From JACDHG01 sp963815295 (GTDB taxonomy: Bacteria > Actinomycetota > Actinomycetes > Propionibacteriales > Nocardioidaceae), in NCBI GenBank assembly GCA_963815295.1, contig CAWFFZ010000008.1, forward strand, positions 1,364,001-1,428,000: a DNA stretch of 64,000 bases, given 5' to 3'. This document shows, one piece after another, positions 1 through 8,567 of the stretch (position 1 is its first letter; each line of letters begins with the position of its first letter). Both the position numbers and the translations under genes were made by a program. The notes below the pieces were generated by a model. The model saw nothing but the letters and a program-made list of their open reading frames with translations. It was not told the origin of the DNA and searched no databases.

Positions 1-135
1 CCGGAGGAGCCCAAAGAAGCTGTCGCCAGACACGAGTGCGCTTGGCTCGAAGCGATCTACGACAGCGGCTGCGACCGTCGACTTACCGGCACCAGGTGGG
101 CCGGTGATCACGAGAAGTTCACCCACAAAAGCCAT
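1..135 (-). CDS. P-loop ATPase/kinase, N-terminal part only
   Basis: The N-terminal 45 residues are visible; the gene runs off the left edge. Residues 12-20 form a Walker A loop (GPPGAGKST) directly after a hydrophobic strand, as in small nucleoside or zeta-toxin-like kinases and other AAA_33-type ATPases. The substrate cannot be told from this fragment. It is divergent from the exonuclease-like gene on the plus strand. The ATG at 135 is chosen because the P-loop follows it at the usual distance of about 11 residues. No clear -10 hexamer stands 6-7 nt upstream, unlike most genes here. Confidence 0.75.
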   Translation of the reverse strand, partial: MAFVGELLVITGPPGAGKSTVAAAVVDRFEPSALVSGDSFFGLLR

Positions 136-244
136 TGTCGCGGCACCAAGTCGCTTCTCGACACCGGCGCCACGATCCGTCCGACCCCGTCGCGACGGTC
201 CTCGACCGGACTCACCCGGACGAATCGAAGTGGGTCCATGCCCG

Positions 245-250
245 TAGGGT
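245..250 (+). promoter_or_regulatory. -10 hexamer TAGGGT, leaderless type
   Basis: TAGGGT ends 7 nt before the GTG at 258, which favours that start for the exonuclease gene over the longer TTG form at 135. Confidence 0.5.
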
Positions 251-257
251 CGGGGTC

Positions 258-1193
258 GTGGCCGACAGCGCGCGCAGACTGATGCTTCTCGACACCGCCT
301 CCTTGTACTTCCGGGCGTTCTTCGGCGTGCCGGACACCGTCCGCGCCCCGGACGGTACGCCGGTCAACGCCGTGCGCGGTCTACTCGACTTCATCGCGAG
401 ACTTGTCACGACGTACGAGCCCACCGATCTCGTGTGCTGCTGGGACGACGACTGGCGGCCCGCCTGGCGGGTGGACCTGATCCCCAGCTACAAGGGCCAC
501 CGTGTAGTCGCCGCGATCCCGGCCGGTGTCGACATCGAGGTGACACCCGACCCGCTGGTCACCCAGGTGCCGATCATTCGCGAGGTGCTGGCAGCTCTTG
601 ACCTAGCCGTGGTGGGCGCACCTGAGTACGAAGCCGACGACGTGATCGGCACCCTGGCCACGCGCGCCAAGATCCCGGTCGACGTCGTCACCGGCGACCG
701 CGACCTGTTCCAGCTCGTCGACGACGCCCGCGAAATCCGCATCATCTACACCGCGCGCGGGATGAGCAACCTTGAGGTCGTCACCGACGACGTCGTCGCG
801 CGCAAGTACGCCATCCTTCCCGAGCAGTACGTCGACTTTGCGGTTCTCCGCGGCGACCCCTCGGACGGGTTGCCGGGCGTCAAAGGTGTCGGCGACAAGA
901 CCGCCGCCAGCCTGCTCCAGCAGTACGGAGACCTCGAGGGGATCCGTGAGGCGGCCCTCGATCCCGAGAGCAGCCTCGGCACCGGAGTCCGGGCCAAGGT
1001 CAACGACGCGGCGGCGTACCTCGATGTGGCGCCGATCGTCGTCAACGTGGCGCGCGACGTCAAGGTGCCGTCATACGACTCGGCACTCAGCGCGGTCACG
1101 GGTCAGCGCCGGAAGGCCTTCGAAGAGCTGGCCGAGCAGTGGGGCCTCGGCGGCGCCGCCACCCGGGTCCTCTCCGCCCTCGACGCGCGCTGA
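258..1193 (+). CDS. 5'-3' exonuclease (FEN/PolI N-domain family)
   Basis: This is a stand-alone homologue of the 5'-nuclease domain of DNA polymerase I, found widely in actinobacteria. It is expected to cleave 5' flaps or RNA primers. The protein opens with the strand LLDTASLYFRAFFG, followed by the helical-arch region with IPSYKGHR. It carries the acidic metal-binding cluster EYEADDVIG and TGDRDLFQLV, and the helix-hairpin-helix segment GLPGVKGVGDKTA, all in family order. The length of 311 aa is normal. The frame stays open back to 135, but a TAGGGT 7 nt upstream supports GTG 258; ATG 282 is the alternative. Downstream lies a palindrome shared with helY, which is convergent. Confidence 0.88.
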   Translation: MADSARRLMLLDTASLYFRAFFGVPDTVRAPDGTPVNAVRGLLDFIARLVTTYEPTDLVCCWDDDWRPAWRVDLIPSYKGHRVVAAIPAGVDIEVTPDPLVTQVPIIREVLAALDLAVVGAPEYEADDVIGTLATRAKIPVDVVTGDRDLFQLVDDAREIRIIYTARGMSNLEVVTDDVVARKYAILPEQYVDFAVLRGDPSDGLPGVKGVGDKTAASLLQQYGDLEGIREAALDPESSLGTGVRAKVNDAAAYLDVAPIVVNVARDVKVPSYDSALSAVTGQRRKAFEELAEQWGLGGAATRVLSALDAR

Positions 1194-1237
1194 CGACGAG
1201 ACTCCCCAAGGCACGTTGCCTGTCGCCTAGGCACGTT

Positions 1238-1275
1238 TGCCTTGTTCACAAGGAGTCTGCCTTGTGAACAAGGCA
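1238..1275. terminator. palindromic element, copy 1 (convergent genes)
   Basis: Perfect 16-bp arms at 1238-1253 and 1260-1275 flank a 6-nt loop. Each arm holds the near-palindrome CCTTGT-tc-ACAAGG. It lies between the convergent exonuclease and helY genes. The same 16-bp arms recur at 35522-35569. There is no U-tract, so it could be a two-way intrinsic terminator of the actinobacterial hairpin-only type or a dispersed palindromic repeat. Confidence 0.6.
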
Positions 1276-1293
1276 ACGCCGGTCGGAAGGTGG

Positions 1294-3978
1294 CTAGTCG
1301 TCGACTTCGGCGGAGTAGGCCACAACGCCGCGTCGCATTGACCTGACGGCCTCGCGGGCTGTCCGTCGCAGGGGGGTGTCGGCTGCCGCGTCGGCAATCT
1401 GCTCCGCCAGGTCGAGCAGTTGCTTCACCCAGCGGACAAAGTCCCCCGGTGCGAGCTCGACCTCGTCGAGCACGTCCTCGAGAGAGGCGCCACCAGCCCA
1501 CCGGTACGCCGCCCAGGCGAATCCCAGGTCAGGCTCGCGCAGATAGCTCAGCCGGTGTTCGCGCTCGAGCGCGTCGAGCTCGCCCCAGAGGTCGACAGTC
1601 TCCCCGAGCGCGCGGCGTACGGCCCCACCGGGAAGCCGCGGCCGCTCAGCGTCGTCTGGGTTGCGAGACTCGTAGACAAGGGCAGACAGCGCAGCGGCAA
1701 GCGCCGGCGCCTCGAGGTCGTCCCACACACCACGTCGCAGGCACTCTGCCGCCACCAGGTCCAGCTCGCTGTAGATGCGCGAGAGCGACGCCCCGGTGGG
1801 GGTCACCTCCTCGCCGTCGAGGTAGCCGAGTTCGTCCAGCACCTCACAGACGCGGTCGAACTGACGCGCGATGGTGTTGGTCCGCTGCTCGATCCGCCGA
1901 CGGATCGTGTCTGTCTCCCGCTGCAGCTTCACGTGGCGCTCCGCCCATCGGGCGTGCTGCTCGCGGTCCGGGCAGTCGTGGCACGGGTGCGCACGGAGGG
2001 CTGCGCGCAGCCGACGTACCTCCGGGTCGTCCGCCGCCGGGCTGCGCTCGCGTCCACGGCGCTCGGGGCGGCGCAGGTCTCGGGTCCGGTCGCGGAGCAG
2101 CGCAGCCAAGTCTCGCCTCTGCTGGGCGTTACGGGCATTGAACGACTTCGCGATCCTCATCCGGGTCAGTGGCTCCACCGGCGTCGGGAAGTCGACGAGA
2201 GACAGCCGCCGCGCTTGTCGGTCGACCGTCACCACGAGCGGCCGCGGGCCGTCACGTACCGAGTGCACACCCGGGTCGACCACGACTGCCAGGCCCTGGC
2301 TGCGCCCGACCGGTACGTCGATGACGTCGCCGATCCGCAGCCGGTCGAGCGACTCGACGGCCGCGTCCCGGTGATCGCTGCGCTTGCGGCGCGACAGCGC
2401 CGACTCGCGGTCCGAGAGACTCCGCCTCAGCCGGGCGTACTCCATGAAGTCGCCGCGGTCACAGGCGATCGCATCGCCATAGCCGTCAAGGGCCTCCTCC
2501 GCCTTGCGGACCTGCCGGGCCAGCCCGACGACGGCGCGGTCGGCCTGGAACTGCGCGAACGACGACTCGAGCAGCTCGCGCGCGGTGACCCGACCCACCT
2601 GCCGGACTAGGTTGACGGCCATGTTGTACGACGGCCGGAAGGACGACCGCAACGGATAGGTACGCGTCGAGGCGAGCCCAGCAACGGTCTTCGGGTCGAA
2701 GCCCGGCGCCCACACCACCACGGCATGTCCTTCTACGTCGATGCCACGACGTCCAGCGCGCCCCGTGAGCTGGGTGTACTCCCCCGGTGTCACATCGGCG
2801 TGGGTCTCGCCGTTCCACTTCGACAGCTTGTCCACCACGACCGATCGCGCGGGCATGTTAATTCCGAGGGCGAGGGTCTCGGTCGCGAAGACGATCTTGA
2901 CGAGCCCTCGGGAGAACAGCTGCTCGACACATTCCTTGAAGACCGGCAGCATGCCGGCATGGTGTGAGGAGACACCCCGGCTCAACGCTTCAAGCCATTC
3001 CGGATAGCCCAACACGGTCAGATCGTCGCTGGCGAGGGCCGACAGCTTCTGCTCGGCATACTCCTTGATCTCGCGGCGCTCGTCGGCCGTGGTGAGCCGG
3101 AGGTTGGCGTTGAGGACCTGTTGCACGGCGGCGTCGCAGCCTGCCCGGCTGAAGATGAACATGATCGCGGGCAGCAGGCCGTCGTCGTCGAGGGTCTCGA
3201 CCACGTCGGCCCGACTTGGGACGAGGGCACGACCGCCCGGTCTGCGGTGCTGGCCGCGTCGTTGTCGGTGGTCACGGCTGCGCATCCGGCGCCAGTCGTC
3301 TCTGGCAAGCCGTGCGAGCTCCGGGTTGACCGACGTGGCGTCGGCGTTGCCTTCGTCTCCGAACAGGTCGTAGAGCCGGTTGCCAGCCATCACGTGCTGG
3401 AACAACGGCACCGGTCTGCGCTCCTCGACGATGATGTCGCCTTCACCGCGGACGGTGCGCAACCATTCGCCGAACTCCTCGGCGTTGGAGACCGTCGCCG
3501 ACAACGACACCACGGCGACCGACTCCGGGAGGTGGATGATGACCTCCTCCCAAACCGCCCCACGCGACCGGTCGGCCAGGTAGTGCACTTCGTCCATGAC
3601 GACATACCGCAGACCTGTGAGCGTGCGGGAGCCGGCATACAGCATGTTGCGGAGCACCTCGGTAGTCATCACCACGATCGGCGCCTCGCTGTTGATCGTG
3701 TTGTCGCCAGTGAGCAGCCCGACCTTCGAAGGTCCGTAGCGTGCGGTCAGGTCGGCGAACTTCTGGTTCGACAGGGCCTTGATGGGCGTCGTGTAGAAGC
3801 ACTTGCCGCCCTCGTCGAGCGCGAGGTGGACGGCGAACTCGCCGACCAGCGTCTTGCCAGACCCGGTCGGAGCCGCGACCAGGACGCCACGGCCCGCCTC
3901 CAGCGCCTCACACGCCTCCCGCTGGAACTTGTCGGGCGTGAAGTCGTAGAGGGCGGCGAACTCGCCGAACAACGTCAT
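1294..3978 (-). CDS. helY: HelY/Mtr4-like DEVH superfamily 2 RNA helicase
   Basis: An 894-aa ATP-dependent helicase of the Ski2/Mtr4 group, thought to act in RNA processing or decay. Residues 36-43 give Walker A (APTGSGKT). The DEVH box, SATVSN motif III and the QxxGRAGRRG motif VI follow in order. A long C-terminal helical region ends in a DSHCT-like domain containing YSELDLVAAECLRRGVW. The start ATG overlaps the stop of the upstream lipid kinase by 4 bp (ATGA), so the two are translationally coupled. The length is close to mycobacterial HelY. Confidence in the family is high; the precise RNA substrate is unknown. Confidence 0.93.
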   Translation of the reverse strand: MTLFGEFAALYDFTPDKFQREACEALEAGRGVLVAAPTGSGKTLVGEFAVHLALDEGGKCFYTTPIKALSNQKFADLTARYGPSKVGLLTGDNTINSEAPIVVMTTEVLRNMLYAGSRTLTGLRYVVMDEVHYLADRSRGAVWEEVIIHLPESVAVVSLSATVSNAEEFGEWLRTVRGEGDIIVEERRPVPLFQHVMAGNRLYDLFGDEGNADATSVNPELARLARDDWRRMRSRDHRQRRGQHRRPGGRALVPSRADVVETLDDDGLLPAIMFIFSRAGCDAAVQQVLNANLRLTTADERREIKEYAEQKLSALASDDLTVLGYPEWLEALSRGVSSHHAGMLPVFKECVEQLFSRGLVKIVFATETLALGINMPARSVVVDKLSKWNGETHADVTPGEYTQLTGRAGRRGIDVEGHAVVVWAPGFDPKTVAGLASTRTYPLRSSFRPSYNMAVNLVRQVGRVTARELLESSFAQFQADRAVVGLARQVRKAEEALDGYGDAIACDRGDFMEYARLRRSLSDRESALSRRKRSDHRDAAVESLDRLRIGDVIDVPVGRSQGLAVVVDPGVHSVRDGPRPLVVTVDRQARRLSLVDFPTPVEPLTRMRIAKSFNARNAQQRRDLAALLRDRTRDLRRPERRGRERSPAADDPEVRRLRAALRAHPCHDCPDREQHARWAERHVKLQRETDTIRRRIEQRTNTIARQFDRVCEVLDELGYLDGEEVTPTGASLSRIYSELDLVAAECLRRGVWDDLEAPALAAALSALVYESRNPDDAERPRLPGGAVRRALGETVDLWGELDALEREHRLSYLREPDLGFAWAAYRWAGGASLEDVLDEVELAPGDFVRWVKQLLDLAEQIADAAADTPLRRTAREAVRSMRRGVVAYSAEVDD

Positions 3979-4865
3979 CGGTCCGCTCCGTCGGGCACAC
4001 AGACCGTCAGGGCCGACGGGAGGACGTCGACGGTGAGGGGCAGCGGGCCGAGCCGCTCGCCGTCTGCGTAGGCGACGATCCCGGGTGCGGCGACGCTGAC
4101 GCGCGACACCCGATGGTGCTCGTACGACGAGTGCGTGACATGGGTGCCCCTGAAAAGCCGAGGGAAGACCTTGATCAGCTCGAGCTTGCTTATCGGCTTG
4201 ATGATGACGACGTCGAGCAGCCCGTCGTCGAGCTCGGCGCCTTCGCAGATCCGCAGCCCACCGCCGTACGATGGACCGTTCCCCACCGCGACGAGCATCG
4301 CGTCGAGTTGGCGTCGGACGCCGTCGAGCTCGAGCGTGTAGGGCAGCGGCTCGAACACGCGGAGCTCGGCGAGGGTCGCGAGGTTATAGCGCATCTGTCC
4401 GCGCGGCCAGCGAGCCCGGTTGGCCCGCTCGTTGACGAGGCTGTCGAACCCGGACGCCAACACCGTGACGTAAAGGTCAGCGCCGGCGCGGGCCACGTCG
4501 ATCGTGCGGGTCACGCCGTCCAGGATGACGTCGGCCGCCTCCAGCGGCTTGCCCCGCGGCAGGCCGAGGTAACGGGCTACGTCGTTGCCGGTGCCGGTGG
4601 CGATGATGCCGAGTCGGGTCGTCGAATGCACCACCGCGTCGAGAGCCAGATGCACCATGCCGTCACCGCCCATGACGGCCAGAACGTCATACCCATCCGC
4701 GACCGCGGCCGTGGCCAGGTCGGCGGCCTCAGCGCCGTCGCCGCCCTGGATCACCTCAACCTCGGCACCATCAGCCCTGAGCCGCTCATGCACCGCCTGC
4801 ACCAGGTGAGTGTGCTTCCCCTTCCCCGCCGTCGGGTTCACCAACAGTGCACACCGACTGGTCAC
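3975..4865 (-). CDS. diacylglycerol kinase family lipid kinase
   Basis: A soluble YegS/DgkB-type lipid kinase of 296 aa. The catalytic N-domain shows LVNPTAGKG at the start, the nucleotide-binding MGGDGMVHLAL and ATGTGNDVARYLGLP, all diagnostic. The C-terminal beta-sandwich has YGGGLRICEGAELDDG. It probably phosphorylates diacylglycerol or another membrane lipid alcohol at the inner face of the membrane. The GTG start at 4865 has TAGGGT 6 nt upstream. It is the first gene of a two-gene unit with helY. Confidence 0.88.
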   Translation of the reverse strand: MTSRCALLVNPTAGKGKHTHLVQAVHERLRADGAEVEVIQGGDGAEAADLATAAVADGYDVLAVMGGDGMVHLALDAVVHSTTRLGIIATGTGNDVARYLGLPRGKPLEAADVILDGVTRTIDVARAGADLYVTVLASGFDSLVNERANRARWPRGQMRYNLATLAELRVFEPLPYTLELDGVRRQLDAMLVAVGNGPSYGGGLRICEGAELDDGLLDVVIIKPISKLELIKVFPRLFRGTHVTHSSYEHHRVSRVSVAAPGIVAYADGERLGPLPLTVDVLPSALTVCVPDGADR

Positions 4866-4871
4866 GTGCCG

Positions 4872-4877
4872 ACCCTA
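4872..4877 (-). promoter_or_regulatory. -10 hexamer TAGGGT, leaderless type
   Basis: TAGGGT on the minus strand ends 6 nt before the GTG of the lipid kinase gene. Confidence 0.5.
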
Positions 4878-4881
4878 CTGC

Positions 4882-5256
4882 TCACAAGGCGATCAGCACG
4901 GTGAAGCGAGCAGCGCTCGCCCCGACCGCCTTCGCCACCCGACTGACCGCCTCGCAGGCGAGATTGGCGTCGAACGCAGACCCGGGCACCGCCGCTCCGA
5001 CGCGGCCGTCGACGTCGATCAGCTGCACCTGCCCGAACTGCCACGCCTGATGAGCTCCGCGACGGTCTTCGTCGGAGCACACGGGCACCGGGTATGCCGC
5101 GTCGACCGCCACCAGGTCGAGCTGCTGGCTGTGGGAGTCGGCACCACGTAACACGCCGCGCACCACCGGACCGTCGGTCAGCGTCGACTCGGCCGACCAC
5201 GTCACCGCATCAGTGCCAAGCCAGTCGGGGAGTTCGAACGCGTCAACAGCGGCGAT
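4882..5256 (-). CDS. conserved small protein, no canonical start at its N-terminus
   Basis: Unknown function. The frame is open from the tatC stop to 4882. The only canonical start is GTG at 5205 (107 aa), but the 17 codons upstream read naturally as AVDAFELPDWLGTDA, and I recall similar N-termini in actinobacterial homologues (memory, not checked). A strong Shine-Dalgarno GAGGAG is followed 6 nt later by ATC at 5256, giving 124 aa if ATC initiates. The protein is soluble, without signal peptide or membrane segments. Its C-terminal part contains AYPVPVC and ANLACEAVSRVAKAVGA. It lies downstream of tatC on the same strand. A sequencing error in the start codon is the other explanation. Confidence 0.6.
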   Translation of the reverse strand: MAAVDAFELPDWLGTDAVTWSAESTLTDGPVVRGVLRGADSHSQQLDLVAVDAAYPVPVCSDEDRRGAHQAWQFGQVQLIDVDGRVGAAVPGSAFDANLACEAVSRVAKAVGASAARFTVLIAL

Positions 5257-5301
5257 GGGATCTCCTCGGGGCGTCGGGCGCGACCGCGCCGAGGCTGACG
5301 G

Positions 5302-6141
5302 TCAGAGCGGCGATGCGGTGTCGTCGTCGTAGTCATCGTAGTCAGGCTCCTGGTCACGGCCCCGCCGGTAGTCGACGAACCGGGCGATGAGCTCGGAGAT
5401 CAAGAACAGCACCGTCATGGGCGCCGCCAGTAGCAGCATCGTGATCGGGTCGGTCGACGGCGTGGCCACGGCCGCGAAGATGAACGTGCCGAAGATGATC
5501 CACGATCGCCACCGGGCAAGCTGGCGGGCCTTGATGACGCCAGCGAGGTTCAGCAGCACGACGAACAGCGGGATCTCGAACGCGATGCCGAACACGAGCA
5601 GCACACGCAGCAGGAAGTTGAAGTACAGCTTGACATCGATCAGGTTGCTCACGTCTTCAGGCGTGAAGCCCAGCAGCACCTCGAGGCCCTTCGGCATCAC
5701 GAAGTACCCGAGCACGACACCGGCGACGAACAAGGGCCCCGCGAGTGCCACGAACAGCAGGGTCCACTTCTTCTCGTTGCGATGCAGCCCAGGCAGGATG
5801 AACGCCCACATCTGATAGAGCCAGATCGGACTGGACAAGACGATGCCCGCGACGAGGGACACCTTCGTCTGCAGCATGAAGGCGCCGGAGACGTCGTTGA
5901 TCACCGCGCGCGCGTCGACATCACCCTTGGCGTCGAGACGCTTCACGGTCTCGGTGAACGGGTTTAGCAGGATCTCGAAGAGCCAGCCGTAGATGATCCA
6001 GCCGACGATGGTGCCCACCAGAATCGCTGCGACGCAGACGAACATCCGCCGCCGCAGCTCGCGCAGATGGTCGGCCAGACTCATCCGGCCGTCGTCAGCG
6101 CCGTCCGGCCCTCGCTTGCCCGGACGGCTGAGCGTGACCAT
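5302..6141 (-). CDS. tatC: Sec-independent translocase subunit TatC
   Basis: The multi-spanning receptor of the twin-arginine translocase, which binds RR signal peptides of folded proteins. The N-terminus has the conserved MSLADHLRELRRRM. Six hydrophobic segments follow, with the family motif FxLPGLHRNEKKW after helix 2 and FEIPLFVVLLNLAGV in the middle. The acidic tail DDYDDDTASPL is species-specific. The length is 279 aa. The ATG at 6141 has GGAGGG 5 nt upstream. tatA lies 23 bp upstream on the same strand, so tatA and tatC form one operon. Confidence 0.95.
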   Translation of the reverse strand: MVTLSRPGKRGPDGADDGRMSLADHLRELRRRMFVCVAAILVGTIVGWIIYGWLFEILLNPFTETVKRLDAKGDVDARAVINDVSGAFMLQTKVSLVAGIVLSSPIWLYQMWAFILPGLHRNEKKWTLLFVALAGPLFVAGVVLGYFVMPKGLEVLLGFTPEDVSNLIDVKLYFNFLLRVLLVFGIAFEIPLFVVLLNLAGVIKARQLARWRSWIIFGTFIFAAVATPSTDPITMLLLAAPMTVLFLISELIARFVDYRRGRDQEPDYDDYDDDTASPL

Positions 6142-6164
6142 TCAGCCCTCCGCCAGGCCTGGCG

Positions 6165-6461
6165 TCACTTCTCAGTGTGCGTCGGAGGAACCGGGTCGGT
6201 GGTGTCACGGGCCGCCGGTGCCGACGGGTCCTGCGCCTGCGTGCTGGGTGGTAGCTGGGCCGGGTCAGACGTCTTCGGCTTGTCGTCATCGTCGTCGTCC
6301 ATCAGACCCTTGGTCTCGGACTTGAAGATGCGGAGTGCCCGGCCAGTGCCGCGGGCCATCTCCGGGAGCTTGCGTCCACCGAAGAGGAGCAAGATCACGA
6401 GGACGATGATGATGAGCTCTGGCCAGCCAAGGCCGGCGATGCCGGGTGCCGCGACAAACAT
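6165..6461 (-). CDS. tatA: Sec-independent translocase subunit TatA
   Basis: The pore-forming Tat subunit. One N-terminal membrane helix (about residues 12-27, LIIIVLVILLLFG) is followed by the hinge GGRKLPEMARG and an amphipathic helix, then a disordered acidic and proline-rich tail. It has 98 aa. I chose ATG 6461 because the membrane helix then starts at the usual position and GAGAGGC stands upstream; the frame is open 36 nt further. A TACGAT hexamer at 6496-6501 could be its -10, giving a leader of about 30 nt. It is co-directional with tatC. Confidence 0.93.
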   Translation of the reverse strand: MFVAAPGIAGLGWPELIIIVLVILLLFGGRKLPEMARGTGRALRIFKSETKGLMDDDDDDKPKTSDPAQLPPSTQAQDPSAPAARDTTDPVPPTHTEK

Positions 6462-6557
6462 GAGTGCCTCTCGATCTGATCGTGCAACTTCGCCCATCGT
6501 ACGCCGTCGGCTCCTGGGCGGTGCCGCCTAGCCGCGAACCAACCCGATTAGTAGTAC

Positions 6558-7550
6558 TCAGCGCAAACTAGTCGACTCGACCTCATAGTTGGACAGAGCG
6601 GCTTGAGCGCGGGACCGAACCTTGGCCGCCAGATTCGCCGGCTCGACCAGCGTGGCGTCACCGCCGAGCCGCAGCACTAGCCGCTGGAGCCATTCGGCGT
6701 CACTGAACCGCAGCGAGATCCGCACCTGACCCGAGCCCAGCTCCTCGACCTTCTCCGTCGGGTAGTAGTCGGCGACCCAACGCGCCTGTGGGGCGAGGTC
6801 GACCAGGGCAAGGGGATCGTCAGGGTCGGGCTGGAACAGGCCTTGCGAGAGGTCCTTTGGCTGCGCCCCGGGGGGTGGAGAGGCCTCGACGTCCAGCAGC
6901 GAGGCGGAGGTGATGCGGTCGACGCGAAAGAGCCTGGTCTCCCCCGCCCGGTGACACCACGCCTCGAGGTAGGGCTTGCCGTCGGCGAACACCAGCCGCA
7001 TCGGGTCGACATCACGGTCGGTCGTCTCGTCGCGGCCGGGCACGTAGTACGCCAACCGGAGCCGCACGTTGTCGGCGAGCGCCCGGTCTAGGGTGCCACG
7101 GATCTCGACGTCGACCGGGTCGACGTGGACGTCGATGGCGGCTGCGGTGCGGCCGACCTCGCCGGTCGCGGCTTCGAGCTTGGCGAGTGCCCGGTCTACA
7201 GCGTCACGCTGACCTGGCCCGCTCACCTCTTGCAGCGCACGCAGCGCGACCATCAGGGCCAGCGCCTCGTGGGGCGCGAGGCGGAGCGGGCGGGTGAGGT
7301 AGTCGGCGTTGCTCAGCTTGACGACGCCTTCTCCGTCGAGCGCCTCCATGTCGATGTCGATCATGTCGCCGGTCACCGCATCGGGCAGGCCGCAGAACCA
7401 CAGCACCTTGAGGTCCTTGATGATCTGGGCCGGCGGCACGTGGAAGTCGCGCGCCACGTCGTCGACGGGGACGCCGTCGCGGCTTCGCAGGTACGGCACG
7501 AGGGCCAGCATTCGCTCGACCTGCTCCTGCGCGTTAGCCGTCGTCGTCAT
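6558..7550 (-). CDS. pafC: WYL-domain regulator PafC
   Basis: A 330-aa transcription factor partner of PafB. In mycobacteria the PafB/PafC pair activates LexA-independent DNA-damage genes. The N-terminal winged helix is ERMLALVPYLRSRDGVPVDDVARDF. The middle WYL domain includes RLRLAYYVPGRDETTDRDVDP and a WCHRAGETRLFRVDRI segment, where ligands (single-stranded DNA in characterised cases) bind. A C-terminal WCX domain follows. The start at 7550 overlaps the pafB stop by 4 bp. The frame is open far upstream only as a shadow of pafB. Confidence 0.9.
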   Translation of the reverse strand: MTTTANAQEQVERMLALVPYLRSRDGVPVDDVARDFHVPPAQIIKDLKVLWFCGLPDAVTGDMIDIDMEALDGEGVVKLSNADYLTRPLRLAPHEALALMVALRALQEVSGPGQRDAVDRALAKLEAATGEVGRTAAAIDVHVDPVDVEIRGTLDRALADNVRLRLAYYVPGRDETTDRDVDPMRLVFADGKPYLEAWCHRAGETRLFRVDRITSASLLDVEASPPPGAQPKDLSQGLFQPDPDDPLALVDLAPQARWVADYYPTEKVEELGSGQVRISLRFSDAEWLQRLVLRLGGDATLVEPANLAAKVRSRAQAALSNYEVESTSLR

Positions 7551-8509
7551 GCGGCGCCACTCGCGACGGCGGTCAGACGTCGTACGACTGCGTCGCGGAC
7601 CTCTTCCGGCGCCCTGGCCACCACATCGGGGCCGAACGACGCCAGCTCGTCGGCGAGCGACGAGCCACTTCCGTAGGGCAGCTCGATCTCGGTCCATTGT
7701 TCGTCCACCTGAGTCGCCTTCGCGGCGCGGCGGCGCAGCGGGCCACCCGCACCGTGCCGGACCCAGATGGTGGCGGTGCTGTTGGGGTGCGGAGGCGCCA
7801 GAGTCTCTGCCTGTGCGCGCAGGTCCAGGTCGTCGGGAGGGCTGAAGCTGCCGGGCGGACCGGTCGGCCGTGCCTCCCCCTGGATCCGTGAGACGCGAAA
7901 CATCCGCGCGGCGTCGCGGTCTGCGTCGTGCCCGACGACGTACCAGTGGCCGTGCCACGACACGATCCCCCACGGCTCGAGGTGTCGGGTGGTGCTGGCG
8001 CTCGACGCGGGGGTCCGGTAGTCGAACTCGATGGGACGCCGCTCGGTGAGGGCGGCGAACACGGAGTCGAAAGCCGGCTCGTCCGTCGCGAGCTGAGGCT
8101 CGATGATCGACAGAGCCGTCTCGTCGACGTCGACACCACCCGCGCGCAGCTTCCGTAGCCCCTGCGTGGTCGCCGAGGCGAGGCTGGCGTGCTGCCACAC
8201 CCTTGCTGCCAGGCCCACGATGGCAGCCTCGTCGGCCTCGAGCGAGATCTCGGGCAGCTCGAACTGGGAGCGGCTGATCCGGTAGCCGACGTCGTCGTCA
8301 AAGCCTTTCTGGACCGACCCGAGCTCGATGGGGATGCCGAGCACCCGCAGCTCTTCCTTGTCGCGGTCGAACATCCGGTCGAAGGCGTCGTCACCCATGT
8401 CGTGGTACGCCTCGATCGTCTGCCGGATCCGGTCCTTGGAGATGTAGGTGCGGGCCACCAGCAGGCAGATGGTGAGGTTCATCAGCCGCTCGGACTTGCG
8501 TTTCGTCAC
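7547..8509 (-). CDS. pafB: WYL-domain regulator PafB
   Basis: A 320-aa winged-helix/WYL protein, the first gene of the pafBC unit. The N-terminal helix-turn-helix reads ERLMNLTICLLVARTYISK. The WYL domain has RPIEFDYRTP, then WGIVSWHGHWYVVGHD and RMFRVSRIQG. It acts with PafC in the DNA-damage response and is classically linked to the proteasome locus. Two GTG codons lie in tandem (8512 and 8509). I prefer 8509 because TAACCT then sits exactly 6 nt upstream, as at many other starts here. Confidence 0.9.
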   Translation of the reverse strand: MTKRKSERLMNLTICLLVARTYISKDRIRQTIEAYHDMGDDAFDRMFDRDKEELRVLGIPIELGSVQKGFDDDVGYRISRSQFELPEISLEADEAAIVGLAARVWQHASLASATTQGLRKLRAGGVDVDETALSIIEPQLATDEPAFDSVFAALTERRPIEFDYRTPASSASTTRHLEPWGIVSWHGHWYVVGHDADRDAARMFRVSRIQGEARPTGPPGSFSPPDDLDLRAQAETLAPPHPNSTATIWVRHGAGGPLRRRAAKATQVDEQWTEIELPYGSGSSLADELASFGPDVVARAPEEVRDAVVRRLTAVASGAA

Positions 8510-8515
8510 CACGTC

Positions 8516-8521
8516 AGGTTA
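8516..8521 (-). promoter_or_regulatory. -10 hexamer TAACCT, leaderless type
   Basis: TAACCT ends 6 nt before the GTG at 8509 and decides the pafB start. Confidence 0.45.
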
Positions 8522-8567
8522 GTGCCTTCGGTGGTCGAAGAGCCGCCCAGTGGTGCTCTGCTGGCGT

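Noticed and set aside
6558..8198. 546-codon version of PafC
   Set aside because: The first ~215 codons are antisense-like readings of pafB in another frame; the ATG overlapping the pafB stop gives the normal 330-aa protein.
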